From positions 1 to 22,915 of the IMG/VR virus record IMGVR_UViG_3300030333_004565: 22,915 bases of DNA. The stretch is one strand, 5' to 3'. The translations under genes were made by a program, and so were the position numbers. Source of the stretch: a virus. Below the pieces are notes generated by a model. That model made no database searches and was not told where the DNA came from. It saw only the letters and a list, made by a program, of their open reading frames with translations. Positions within the stretch are counted from its first letter, which is position 1; each line of letters starts with the position of its first letter. Shown piece after piece: positions 11,574 to 18,848 of the stretch.

Positions 11574-11848
11574 GCGCAGAAAATCACGATTTGATCCACC
11601 GGCCTAGTTTCCACACGCAGGCTTTAATCTTTAGTGCCGCGCTTGAGAACGGGACCGAAGAGCGCGACCGAGTATCAGCTCGTCAGGAACTGATCAAGCT
11701 CGGTTACCGCTGCGATCTATTGCAACGCCATTGGCATTTTCAGTTAACCGGACGCAATCTTGATATTCAGTATTTTGAAAACGAGATTGAAAACGAAATG
11801 GAAAAACAATTTCCTAGCGGTCCGGTGACTGTTCGCTTTGCGCGTTGA
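11570..11848 (+). CDS. Hypothetical 92-aa protein
   Basis: ATG 11570 sits in an ATGA overlap with the preceding stop and has GGGGGGA just upstream. The protein has a His-rich N-terminus (N-H-D-L-I-H-R-P-S-F-H) followed by helices and a strand-rich middle (H-W-H-F-Q-L-T). No motif recognised. It is the last gene before the terminator at 11871 and the long non-coding region. Confidence 0.75.
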   Translation: MSAENHDLIHRPSFHTQALIFSAALENGTEERDRVSARQELIKLGYRCDLLQRHWHFQLTGRNLDIQYFENEIENEMEKQFPSGPVTVRFAR

Positions 11849-11868
11849 TCTAATAACCGCCGCAATTA

Positions 11869-11896
11869 AGCCCGGGCTTTGTCCCGGGTTTTTTTT
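11869..11896 (+). terminator. Intrinsic terminator
   Basis: CCCGGG (11871-11876) and CCCGGG (11883-11888), extended by AAG/TTT pairs with one wobble, followed by eight T. Ends the early/middle cassettes. Confidence 0.85.
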
Positions 11897-11960
11897 GGTC
11901 TTTTCAAAGTTAAACATGCCGCCCCGTGGCCCTTGCTCCCTAGCCAAAACCTACCGGCCC

Positions 11961-12007
11961 GTGGACCGTGGCCCGGGAGCCGCGGACCGTGGACCGTGGA
12001 CCGTGGG
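11961..12007 (+). repeat. GGACCGT heptamer tandem array
   Basis: GTGGACCGTGG, a 9-base break, then GCGGACCGTGGACCGTGGACCGTGG: at least four heptamer units, the last three in perfect phase. The same unit ends the gene at 7824-8051. Confidence 0.75.
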
Positions 12008-12092
12008 ATTTTTTTATTTTTCCGGGCGGAGGATCGGCGACCGCCGCCGCAGCTGCGCCCATTCTGGAACGGAGATCGCGAGGCCAATTAGC

Positions 12093-12109
12093 TATGCGAT
12101 TTATCCCAG
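12093..12109. promoter_or_regulatory. Degenerate palindromic box TATGCGATTTATCCCAG
   Basis: Half-site TATGCGAT followed by ATCCCA, as in the box at 8829 but with 2 extra bases in the centre. Confidence 0.4.
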
Positions 12110-12338
12110 CTCCTGGCATACGTGATTTCCCGCAAATTCAACCACTTAACCGCGGGCTCTTTTCGATCCCTCGAGACGTTGGGACCCCCAGCCGCGGATC
12201 GCGTCAAACCGCCCACGAGCTGCAGCCCATCGCGCCGGATCGCGGACGTTGGGCACGTTTGGCCGGGTCGTGTAAAGGTGCAGGTTTTACGCAAACAATC
12301 CCATAAAAAACGATATAGGTTTCACTTTGAAAAAAATG

Positions 12339-12347
12339 TGCTATATT
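12339..12347 (+). promoter_or_regulatory. Extended -10 promoter of the late operon
   Basis: TGC-TATATT (TATATT at 12342-12347), with only a weak TTTCAC-like -35. The start codon of the small terminase gene lies 33 bases downstream. Confidence 0.5.
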
Positions 12348-12379
12348 TGCCTCGAATTTAGGTAATTTTTTGTATAGAA

Positions 12380-12949
12380 ATGGCCGAAAATGCAGTAGTC
12401 GAGACCCGTGGTCGCCCGTGCAAGACTGAGAACACGCGGTTAACGAAGAAGCAATGGGATTTCGTAAACCTTGTCTGCGTAAAGGAGGGAGAAATGACCC
12501 TCCGCGAAATAGCCGCTGAAGCGGGATACGCGGCCAAGTCTGCACACACCAGAGCCTATGAGCTGTTAAATCCCCGTTTGAACCCCCATGTCGTCAAAGC
12601 CGTGAGAGAGCGGCGTCAGGAGCTGGCCGAAAAGTATAATGTTGATTATGGTCGGCACGTGAGGGATTTACAGAGAATCCGTGATGCGGCAATCGAGAAC
12701 GGAGCTTACTCTGCTGCTGTCCAAGCGGAGTACCGTCGTGGTCAAGCTGCGGATTTGTACGTGTCACGCTCCGAGATCCGTCACGGATCGATAGATTCCA
12801 TGTCCAAGGCCGATGTAGAAAAAGCCATTTTGGACATCAAACGTCAGTTAGGGGAAGAGCCTAAGAATATTGAAGGTGAGGTGCTTGAGCCAGAAGCCGG
12901 AAAGCCAGTTTTGGAGTCAGTTGAAGTCGGGACTCCTGAAAGCTCGTAA
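12380..12949 (+). CDS. terS: Terminase small subunit
   Basis: 189 aa. The N-terminal part has L-T-K-K-Q-W-D-F-V-N-L-V followed by M-T-L-R-E-I-A-A-E-A-G-Y then A-H-T-R-A-Y-E-L-L-N-P, the HTH layout of phage small terminase subunits that recognise viral DNA for packaging. The central part is helical (oligomerisation) and the C-terminus is an acidic tail (E-V-L-E-P-E-A-G-K). It starts the late operon, with the large terminase two genes later, which strongly supports the call. No strong ribosome-binding site is visible before ATG 12380. Its last ~65 bases overlap the nuclease gene in another frame. Confidence 0.85.
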   Translation: MAENAVVETRGRPCKTENTRLTKKQWDFVNLVCVKEGEMTLREIAAEAGYAAKSAHTRAYELLNPRLNPHVVKAVRERRQELAEKYNVDYGRHVRDLQRIRDAAIENGAYSAAVQAEYRRGQAADLYVSRSEIRHGSIDSMSKADVEKAILDIKRQLGEEPKNIEGEVLEPEAGKPVLESVEVGTPESS

Positions 12950-13292
12950 CGACGTTATTTTGACTCGCATTGAGAATGCCAGTACTCCGGGAATCCCGGA
13001 TATTTTGTTATGCGATGAAAAAAATAATTTTCATTTAATCGAATTGAAGGTATCCAAGGGCAATGTGGTCAAGTTAAGTCCGCATCAGGTAGCGTTTGCT
13101 GTGAAGCATTCGGAGGCAAATGTGTGGGTGCTGGTTAAGAAGCTTGGTAAAACGGCCCGGGATTACACCGTATTCTTGTTTAAGGGTCCCCAGATCTTTG
13201 ATTTGGTGCGATTTGGGCTAAACAAAACGGAACCTTCTTTGAGTTTATCTGCGCCGATTGACTATGATTCTTTGTATTTGGCATTAGTTTAG
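12885..13292 (+). CDS. PD-(D/E)XK (VRR-NUC-like) endonuclease
   Basis: 135 aa from TTG 12885, which gives the natural-looking start M-S-Q-K-P-E-S-Q-F-W and has AGGTGA 5 bases upstream; in-frame TTG 12870 and GTG 12876 are alternatives. Catalytic landmarks: T-R-I-E30-N, P-G-I-P-D39-I-L-L, H-L-I-E53-L-K55-V, then S-P-H-Q68-V, the order of PD-(D/E)XK phage nucleases of the VRR-NUC type. Such proteins cut branched or replicating DNA. Its position between the terminase subunits suggests a job in preparing concatemers for packaging. It overlaps the terminase small-subunit gene by 65 bases, so that stretch codes in two frames. Confidence 0.8.
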   Translation: MSQKPESQFWSQLKSGLLKARNDVILTRIENASTPGIPDILLCDEKNNFHLIELKVSKGNVVKLSPHQVAFAVKHSEANVWVLVKKLGKTARDYTVFLFKGPQIFDLVRFGLNKTEPSLSLSAPIDYDSLYLALV

Positions 13293-13300
13293 GGTCCCCT

Positions 13301-14773
13301 ATGAGCCTCCCTATCGGCACGGAACTCGAAACACAAAAATTGAAGCTTGAACTGCGTTTGAAGCAGTTAGAGCGCGTAGAGACGTGTCACGATGAATTTA
13401 TACCCTTTGTTAAGAGCATGTGGCCCGAGTTCATTGCAGGGCGGCACCACTATATTATCGCAGAAAAGCTGGAACAAATTGCGCGGGGCGAGATCAAACG
13501 GCTAATTATCAACATGCCGCCTCGTCATACCAAGAGTGAATTCGCTAGTTATCTGTTCCCGGCGTGGATGATCGGGAGAAATCCTGCGATGAAAATCATT
13601 CAGGCGACACACACCACGGAACTTGCGGTAAATTTCGGACGAAAAGTCAAAAATCTGCTGGAAACCGAAGAATATCAGGAAATTTTCGAGGATTGTGAGC
13701 TGTCGGTTGACAGTAAAGCGTCCGGACGCTGGGACACCAAGTCTGGCGGTATGTACTACGCGGTGGGTGTAGGCTCAAACCTAGCGGGTCGTGGTGGTGA
13801 TTTGATTGTAATTGACGATCCGCACTCGGAGCAGACGGCCATGTCGGCCAGTGGCTTTGAAAATGCGTGGGAATGGTACACAGCGGGTCCCAGACAGCGT
13901 TTACAGCCGGGGGGATCTATCGTTTTGGTACAAACCCGGTGGTCAGAGAAGGATATGACGGGAAATCTGATCCGGCAAATGACCAAGGACCCGATGGCAG
14001 ACCAGTGGGAGGTGGTCGAATTACCCGCGATATTACCGTCTGGGGAGCCAACTTGGCCTGAATTCTGGAAAAGGGAGGAATTAGAGCAGGTTAAGGCATC
14101 AGTGCCCGCGTACCAGTGGAATGCCCAGTACCAACAGGACCCGACAGCGGAAGAACTGTCTATTTTGAAACGCGAATGGTGGAAAGTGTGGGAGAAAGAC
14201 GAGGTTCCTAACCTGCAGTATGTCATCCAGAGCTACGATACGGCGTTCTCGAAGCGCGAAACAGCCGACTTTTCTGCTATTACCACGTGGGGGGTGTTCT
14301 ATCCCATGGAAATAGGGGGTCAGCCTAACCTGATATTGCTGGATGCACAGAAGGGTCGGTGGGATTTTCCTGAACTAAAAGAAATTGCCATGGATCAGTA
14401 CAAGTTCTGGGACCCCGAAACGGTCATAATTGAGGCAAAAGCCTCTGGAATGCCGCTCACGCATGAGTTGCGTAACATGGGAATACCTGTGGTAAACTTT
14501 ACGCCTAGCAGAGGAAACGATAAACTGTCAAGAGTGCATTCGATTTCTCCGCTATTTGAAGCGGGTATGATCTGGGCACCGGAGGAGCGGTGGGCTGAAG
14601 ATGTCATTGAAGAATGTGCAGCTTTTCCCAACGGCACCCACGACGACTTGGTAGACAGCTTGACACAGGCCCTGATGCGTTATCGTCAGGGTAATTTTGT
14701 ACAAATTCCCACGGACGACTGGGAAGAAGGCGAGGGTAGTATGAACATAGCGGCAAGCGCGTACTATGGCTGA
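13301..14773 (+). CDS. terL: Terminase large subunit
   Basis: 490 aa DNA-packaging motor. Walker A variant N71-M-P-P-R-H-T-K78-S79, Walker B D-L-I-V-I-D172-D173-P, and a C-terminal RNase H-like nuclease with S-Y-D313-T, I-I-E378-A-K-A-S-G and H447-D-D449-L-V-D-S-L. Length is normal. It begins 8 bases after the nuclease stop, and its last 8 bases overlap the start of the next gene. ATPase and nuclease parts both look intact, so it should be active. Confidence 0.97.
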   Translation: MSLPIGTELETQKLKLELRLKQLERVETCHDEFIPFVKSMWPEFIAGRHHYIIAEKLEQIARGEIKRLIINMPPRHTKSEFASYLFPAWMIGRNPAMKIIQATHTTELAVNFGRKVKNLLETEEYQEIFEDCELSVDSKASGRWDTKSGGMYYAVGVGSNLAGRGGDLIVIDDPHSEQTAMSASGFENAWEWYTAGPRQRLQPGGSIVLVQTRWSEKDMTGNLIRQMTKDPMADQWEVVELPAILPSGEPTWPEFWKREELEQVKASVPAYQWNAQYQQDPTAEELSILKREWWKVWEKDEVPNLQYVIQSYDTAFSKRETADFSAITTWGVFYPMEIGGQPNLILLDAQKGRWDFPELKEIAMDQYKFWDPETVIIEAKASGMPLTHELRNMGIPVVNFTPSRGNDKLSRVHSISPLFEAGMIWAPEERWAEDVIEECAAFPNGTHDDLVDSLTQALMRYRQGNFVQIPTDDWEEGEGSMNIAASAYYG

Positions 14774-17700
14774 ACAAGAACTTAGCCCTGCTGAGTTACT
14801 CGCGGCGTATAACCAACGCTTCACGGACCCCGTGCCACCAGAAGCGGGTCCGTTTCAACAAATCATCCCAGAAGAAGAAACTTACCGTGACATGGCCGAA
14901 AGGACTTTGGCGGGTGCTTTAGGAGATGACAGAGAAGCGTACCGTCGAGCTGGAACCTTGCTTAGAACAGCCGACGAAATCCCTGTTCTTGGTGATGTAA
15001 CCGCTGCTACAGACGTATTACAAGCGTTAAAAGACCGTGACATGGTCGGTTTAGGCATTGCTGGGCTAGGGTTTATTCCCGGTATGGCAGGTATGGCTCG
15101 TCGCGGGGGTGATGGCGGGGATGATTTTTTAGAGGAACTTAGACGCCGACGAGATGAACTAAGGAGAACAGAATTAGCAGCAGCCCGTGATCGAGAACGT
15201 GCCGCGCAAGAAAGAATGGCAGAAGACTATCAGGCAGGTTTAAGAAAAGGCGAAGTAAGAGCCTACAACCGTGATTTAGATATTGCAGAACAAGCATTAA
15301 GAGAAGCTGAAGCAAAAGAAAGAGCTTTAACGGTTCAAATTCGAGATGAGCTTCCAGACCATATAATTACGCGGGATGCTGAAGGCAACCCGTTAAGTGA
15401 TGAAGAGTTTAGAAAAGCCAATGTGATGGGTTTTCATGGAACTCGAAACGCAACTGAGCGCATTTACGAGCAGGGTAGCGTTGCCTCTATGCGCGAAGGA
15501 GACATTGTTTCCGTAGAGGATGCTGCTTTTTTTCATGGAGATGCGCCTCTTCCAGCAAAAACTTTTGGTCAGACCATAATCCCTTCCAGAATAGACACTC
15601 GTGAGTTTGTAACGGTAGATATGGGGGGAAACAGCTACATGGAAGATCCTTTGAAAGGAACCTCTATAGTTATTGACTCACCTGTTGAGATTGAAGTTCT
15701 GGGCCAAAAAGCTAAAAAGCATAAGATTCCAGCAGGGCTGCTTACTTACGAAGAAAACACGGGGGAATTCACAGACCGTCTTATTACAGATTTAAAGAAG
15801 CAAGGTATTCCCGGAGTTGTTTTAAAAGATTACACCGACATTGACCCTGCAGGAGCAGTTCTTCATTTTCCGACTCCTGAACAAAGAGAATTACGTGACA
15901 AGTTTTTTGACCCTAGTAATAAACGGACCCAAGAAGTTATTGTCGTATTGGATAAGACAAAGCAAAGACTGGCTAAAGGAAACCCCCGTACTTTGTACGA
16001 TCCTGACACGCTTTCTCATACACGTGCCATGGACCCTGAAAGCGGATTTAATCAAGGTGGGCAAGTACAGAAGTTTGCAAATGGTGGTATGGTAAACAGT
16101 ATGAACAGATTCCCTCAAACAGGACCCTTGGCCCGTCAGCCTTTTTCACGTGAAACAATGGCTCCTCCTTCAATGGACTTTTTTCTGCCTAGTATTGGTA
16201 CGCAAATCACTGTGCCTACGTTTGCTCAAATGGGAGGTGGTATAAATACTGGAGTCCCTGACTTTACTGGTCGAGTGTATACCCAAGACGAAGAAGAGGT
16301 TGTGACTCCTACAGCAACCGCCACGGCTCAAGAAACAACAGTGCCTGTGGGTCTTAATCGGGCGCAGCAAAAATTATTAGACAGGGAATTGCTTCAGCTA
16401 GACGATCTGGGTTATACGAAAGACACGGTTAAAGGTGCAGACCCAACGGTTACTTCTGTGTTCGAGTCTACGACCCCGGCAGAAGATTTAATTGATACGA
16501 CAACCACTGAAACAACTACAGAGCCGGTAATTGAAACAACAACGGAGACAACCACTGACCCTGTAATCGAAACCACTACAGAAGAAGAAGAAGAAAAAGA
16601 CCCGATAATTGATACGACCACCGACCCTGTGATCATTACAGAACCACCCGTTGAAACCACTACCACTACAGAAGAAACCTTGACTCCGTGGCCCACGACG
16701 ACTGACACGACGACTGACACGACGACTGAAACCACTACCACGGACCCTGTAATAGTCACTACAGATCCTACAACCGATACCACGGAAACTACTACCGACA
16801 CAGCTCCCCTAGTAGTCACTGAGCCGTTGGCCTCGGAAGAATTAGCAGGCACGACTGAGGGAGAGCCGGTGGTGTTAGTGCCCTCTCCAACAGAAGACGA
16901 TGTACCGGTATTTACAATTCAAGAACAGCCGGACGCGCCGGATGAGCAGCCTTTTGTACCGATAACCGGGGTTTCTCCAGATCTTTCTGTTAACCAGTAT
17001 CTGGATACCACGTATCAGACTGGATATCCCACGACTCAGGGCATGGAGATTAAAGAGTCATTGATCCCGGGTCAGGAGTATTCAGCTGAGCGTCTTGCGG
17101 CAGGTGAGATGATTGACGTGATTAAGCCGGAGCTAGGGTCTGGCGCAGACCTTCCTAGCGTTGATTTTTCAAACATAGGTTTTGGAACGCCCGAAGAAGA
17201 GATAGAAACCGAGCTGTATGAAAAGCCTGAAGTAGGCATGACGTCTGCAGAAACGATGGACGTGGATGCGTACAACTCGTACATGCAACGACCCGCCATG
17301 TCCGCAGGAGAAGCCGTTAACTGGAAGACTGCCGGAGAAGGTTTGGCTGATTTTGTTAACAACCCGCTACGGGCTTTGTCAGACATACCTATTAAAGTTG
17401 CAGATCGAATCTGGTCAAACAGACCCGCGTTTATTTTAGCCACTTACGCTAGAGACGAAGATGGTAATTTGTTGCGGAATGAAAACGGAGAATATTATCG
17501 TCGGGACGGCCTTGGTACGTTGATTAATAGGATCTTGGATAAGATTGACGACGGGCGTTCCAATAGGTTCTTTAGGGAATATAACGAAGAAACTGGTCAG
17601 CTTGAAGGCGAGAACTGGTTACAAAGATTATTGGGCACACAAGAAGGAACGGACGTTTCTGATAAAACAGAAGACGGCCAAAGAAATTTTAGAACTAGGT

Positions 17701-18848
17701 TAATGGATGGTTTAACTGCGGGTTTACAGATGATGAACCCGTTAAACTTGTTTAGAACTCCAGAAGCTGGACAACAACAAAGCACTGTTCCACAAAGGGG
17801 GGTGCCTTCTGCTGATCCAGTAGTAACTTTAGCAGACGGTAGTCAATATAGTTCATGGGCAACGGTTCCTGTAACTTTAGACAACTACAACCAGCATCTT
17901 CAAGCTGTCCAAGATTTTATGGGTCCCGGAGCTGAAAATGCAATTGACGGTTTGGACCAGCGTATAGCTTCCCTTGTTGGCATGGTAGATGCGGGTACTT
18001 GGACAAACATGACTGCCGAACAACAAGAAAATTACATTATGTCCGGTTTGGAAAGACAGCTCCAAACTGATCCATACATGAAAAAGTTAACCCAACTCGG
18101 TTTAACCCAACGATTAGAAGGAATTCCACCAAGTCGATGGTCCAGTGAATTAAAAGTTATTGCGGACCAATTACAGACTCAAGCAGAAAACGTAGGCGCA
18201 GCTTATGAACGCTACGCAGAGGGCCGTGGTGTGCATCCAATTTGGGGTCCTAGAATGGGGTCTATAGATAACACTGGTTCCGGTTTTGGTTATTCTTCGT
18301 TATCTATGGGAGGAGGATCAGGAGGAGCTTATTTAGGACCCGGCGGTGATTTTTTCCCGGACCGTATTTCAGGCACAGGTCGATTACCAGCCGCTGGCGG
18401 AAGCTGGGGCGGACTTAATCCTTTTGCTGAAGTACCCGGACCCGGTGACCCAATGTACGCGGATTATCTAATGGATACGATGGGTCCCAGTAAAAATATT
18501 CAAAACGAGATACAAGCCATGGTAGACCGGGATCTTCCTTTCGTTCAGGTAACTGATGACCAAGGAAACGGTTACCTGATTAATAAAGAAACCGGTGATA
18601 TTATGTTTGGTCCGTTTCCTGTAAGTGACACTGATACTGGCGGAGGCGGTGGTACAGGACCCGGAGGCGGTATGGCAGAAGGTGGTCCGGTTGTGCGTAA
18701 TGTCGGAGAAGCTGAAGGCATTGCAGCGTTGTTTGAAAACATGATGGGTCCCGGTAGAGTGGCTGAAACAGAAAGAGTATATAAATACCCCGGAGGTACG
18801 ATGACTGAGCGCGTATCCCGTGGTTCCTTTAATTTGAGGACAGGCTAA
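14766..18848 (+). CDS. 1360-aa late protein with ADP-ribosyltransferase-like domain, Thr-rich linker and Gly-rich C-terminus
   Basis: A very long gene between large terminase and portal, where phages usually have no such protein. N-terminus (about 60-115): a Gly/Ala-rich hydrophobic stretch (P-V-L-G-D-V-T-A-A-T-D and G-L-G-I-A-G-L-G-F-I-P-G) like those of ejected or toxin-like proteins. Residues ~125-200 are a charged coiled coil. Residues ~220-375 carry F-H224-G-T, then A-A-F-F256-H-G, I-I-P-S-R-I-D, and Q-G-I-P-G-V-V-L-K-D, resembling the ART domains of phage polyvalent proteins. Residues ~577-690 are a Thr/Glu/Pro/Val repeat linker. The rest is low-complexity with Gly-rich blocks (~1180-1220, ~1295-1310). 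It is probably a virion or ejected protein; the ART call needs profile searching. Confidence 0.8.
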   Translation: MAEQELSPAELLAAYNQRFTDPVPPEAGPFQQIIPEEETYRDMAERTLAGALGDDREAYRRAGTLLRTADEIPVLGDVTAATDVLQALKDRDMVGLGIAGLGFIPGMAGMARRGGDGGDDFLEELRRRRDELRRTELAAARDRERAAQERMAEDYQAGLRKGEVRAYNRDLDIAEQALREAEAKERALTVQIRDELPDHIITRDAEGNPLSDEEFRKANVMGFHGTRNATERIYEQGSVASMREGDIVSVEDAAFFHGDAPLPAKTFGQTIIPSRIDTREFVTVDMGGNSYMEDPLKGTSIVIDSPVEIEVLGQKAKKHKIPAGLLTYEENTGEFTDRLITDLKKQGIPGVVLKDYTDIDPAGAVLHFPTPEQRELRDKFFDPSNKRTQEVIVVLDKTKQRLAKGNPRTLYDPDTLSHTRAMDPESGFNQGGQVQKFANGGMVNSMNRFPQTGPLARQPFSRETMAPPSMDFFLPSIGTQITVPTFAQMGGGINTGVPDFTGRVYTQDEEEVVTPTATATAQETTVPVGLNRAQQKLLDRELLQLDDLGYTKDTVKGADPTVTSVFESTTPAEDLIDTTTTETTTEPVIETTTETTTDPVIETTTEEEEEKDPIIDTTTDPVIITEPPVETTTTTEETLTPWPTTTDTTTDTTTETTTTDPVIVTTDPTTDTTETTTDTAPLVVTEPLASEELAGTTEGEPVVLVPSPTEDDVPVFTIQEQPDAPDEQPFVPITGVSPDLSVNQYLDTTYQTGYPTTQGMEIKESLIPGQEYSAERLAAGEMIDVIKPELGSGADLPSVDFSNIGFGTPEEEIETELYEKPEVGMTSAETMDVDAYNSYMQRPAMSAGEAVNWKTAGEGLADFVNNPLRALSDIPIKVADRIWSNRPAFILATYARDEDGNLLRNENGEYYRRDGLGTLINRILDKIDDGRSNRFFREYNEETGQLEGENWLQRLLGTQEGTDVSDKTEDGQRNFRTRLMDGLTAGLQMMNPLNLFRTPEAGQQQSTVPQRGVPSADPVVTLADGSQYSSWATVPVTLDNYNQHLQAVQDFMGPGAENAIDGLDQRIASLVGMVDAGTWTNMTAEQQENYIMSGLERQLQTDPYMKKLTQLGLTQRLEGIPPSRWSSELKVIADQLQTQAENVGAAYERYAEGRGVHPIWGPRMGSIDNTGSGFGYSSLSMGGGSGGAYLGPGGDFFPDRISGTGRLPAAGGSWGGLNPFAEVPGPGDPMYADYLMDTMGPSKNIQNEIQAMVDRDLPFVQVTDDQGNGYLINKETGDIMFGPFPVSDTDTGGGGGTGPGGGMAEGGPVVRNVGEAEGIAALFENMMGPGRVAETERVYKYPGGTMTERVSRGSFNLRTG
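16695..16730 (+). repeat. 12-base tandem repeat in the Thr-rich linker
   Basis: ACGACGACTGAC three times, the last copy ending GAA. Lies within a larger Thr-codon-rich segment, about 16490-16800. Confidence 0.8.

Larger units (their letters stand above)
11897..12379. other. GC-rich non-coding region before the late operon, candidate packaging or origin site
   Basis: About 480 bp without a convincing gene; the open frames here come from GC-rich repeat sequence. It holds the GGACCGT heptamer array (11961-12007), GATCGCG three times (12074, 12197, 12238), GACGTTGGG twice (12175, 12245), a TATGCGATTTATCCCAG box (12093-12109) and the late promoter. Cos or pac sites often lie next to the small terminase gene, so this is the natural place to look for one; no cohesive end can be read directly. 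Confidence 0.5.

Noticed and set aside
11838-12361. Several open frames on both strands in the GC-rich block
   Set aside because: They translate repeat DNA (repeated G-P-W-T-V-D), overlap each other in many frames, and have no suitable start signals.
16412-16852. Minus-strand Val/Ser-rich open frame
   Set aside because: It is the complement of the Thr-codon repeats in the 1360-aa gene; low complexity, no other support.
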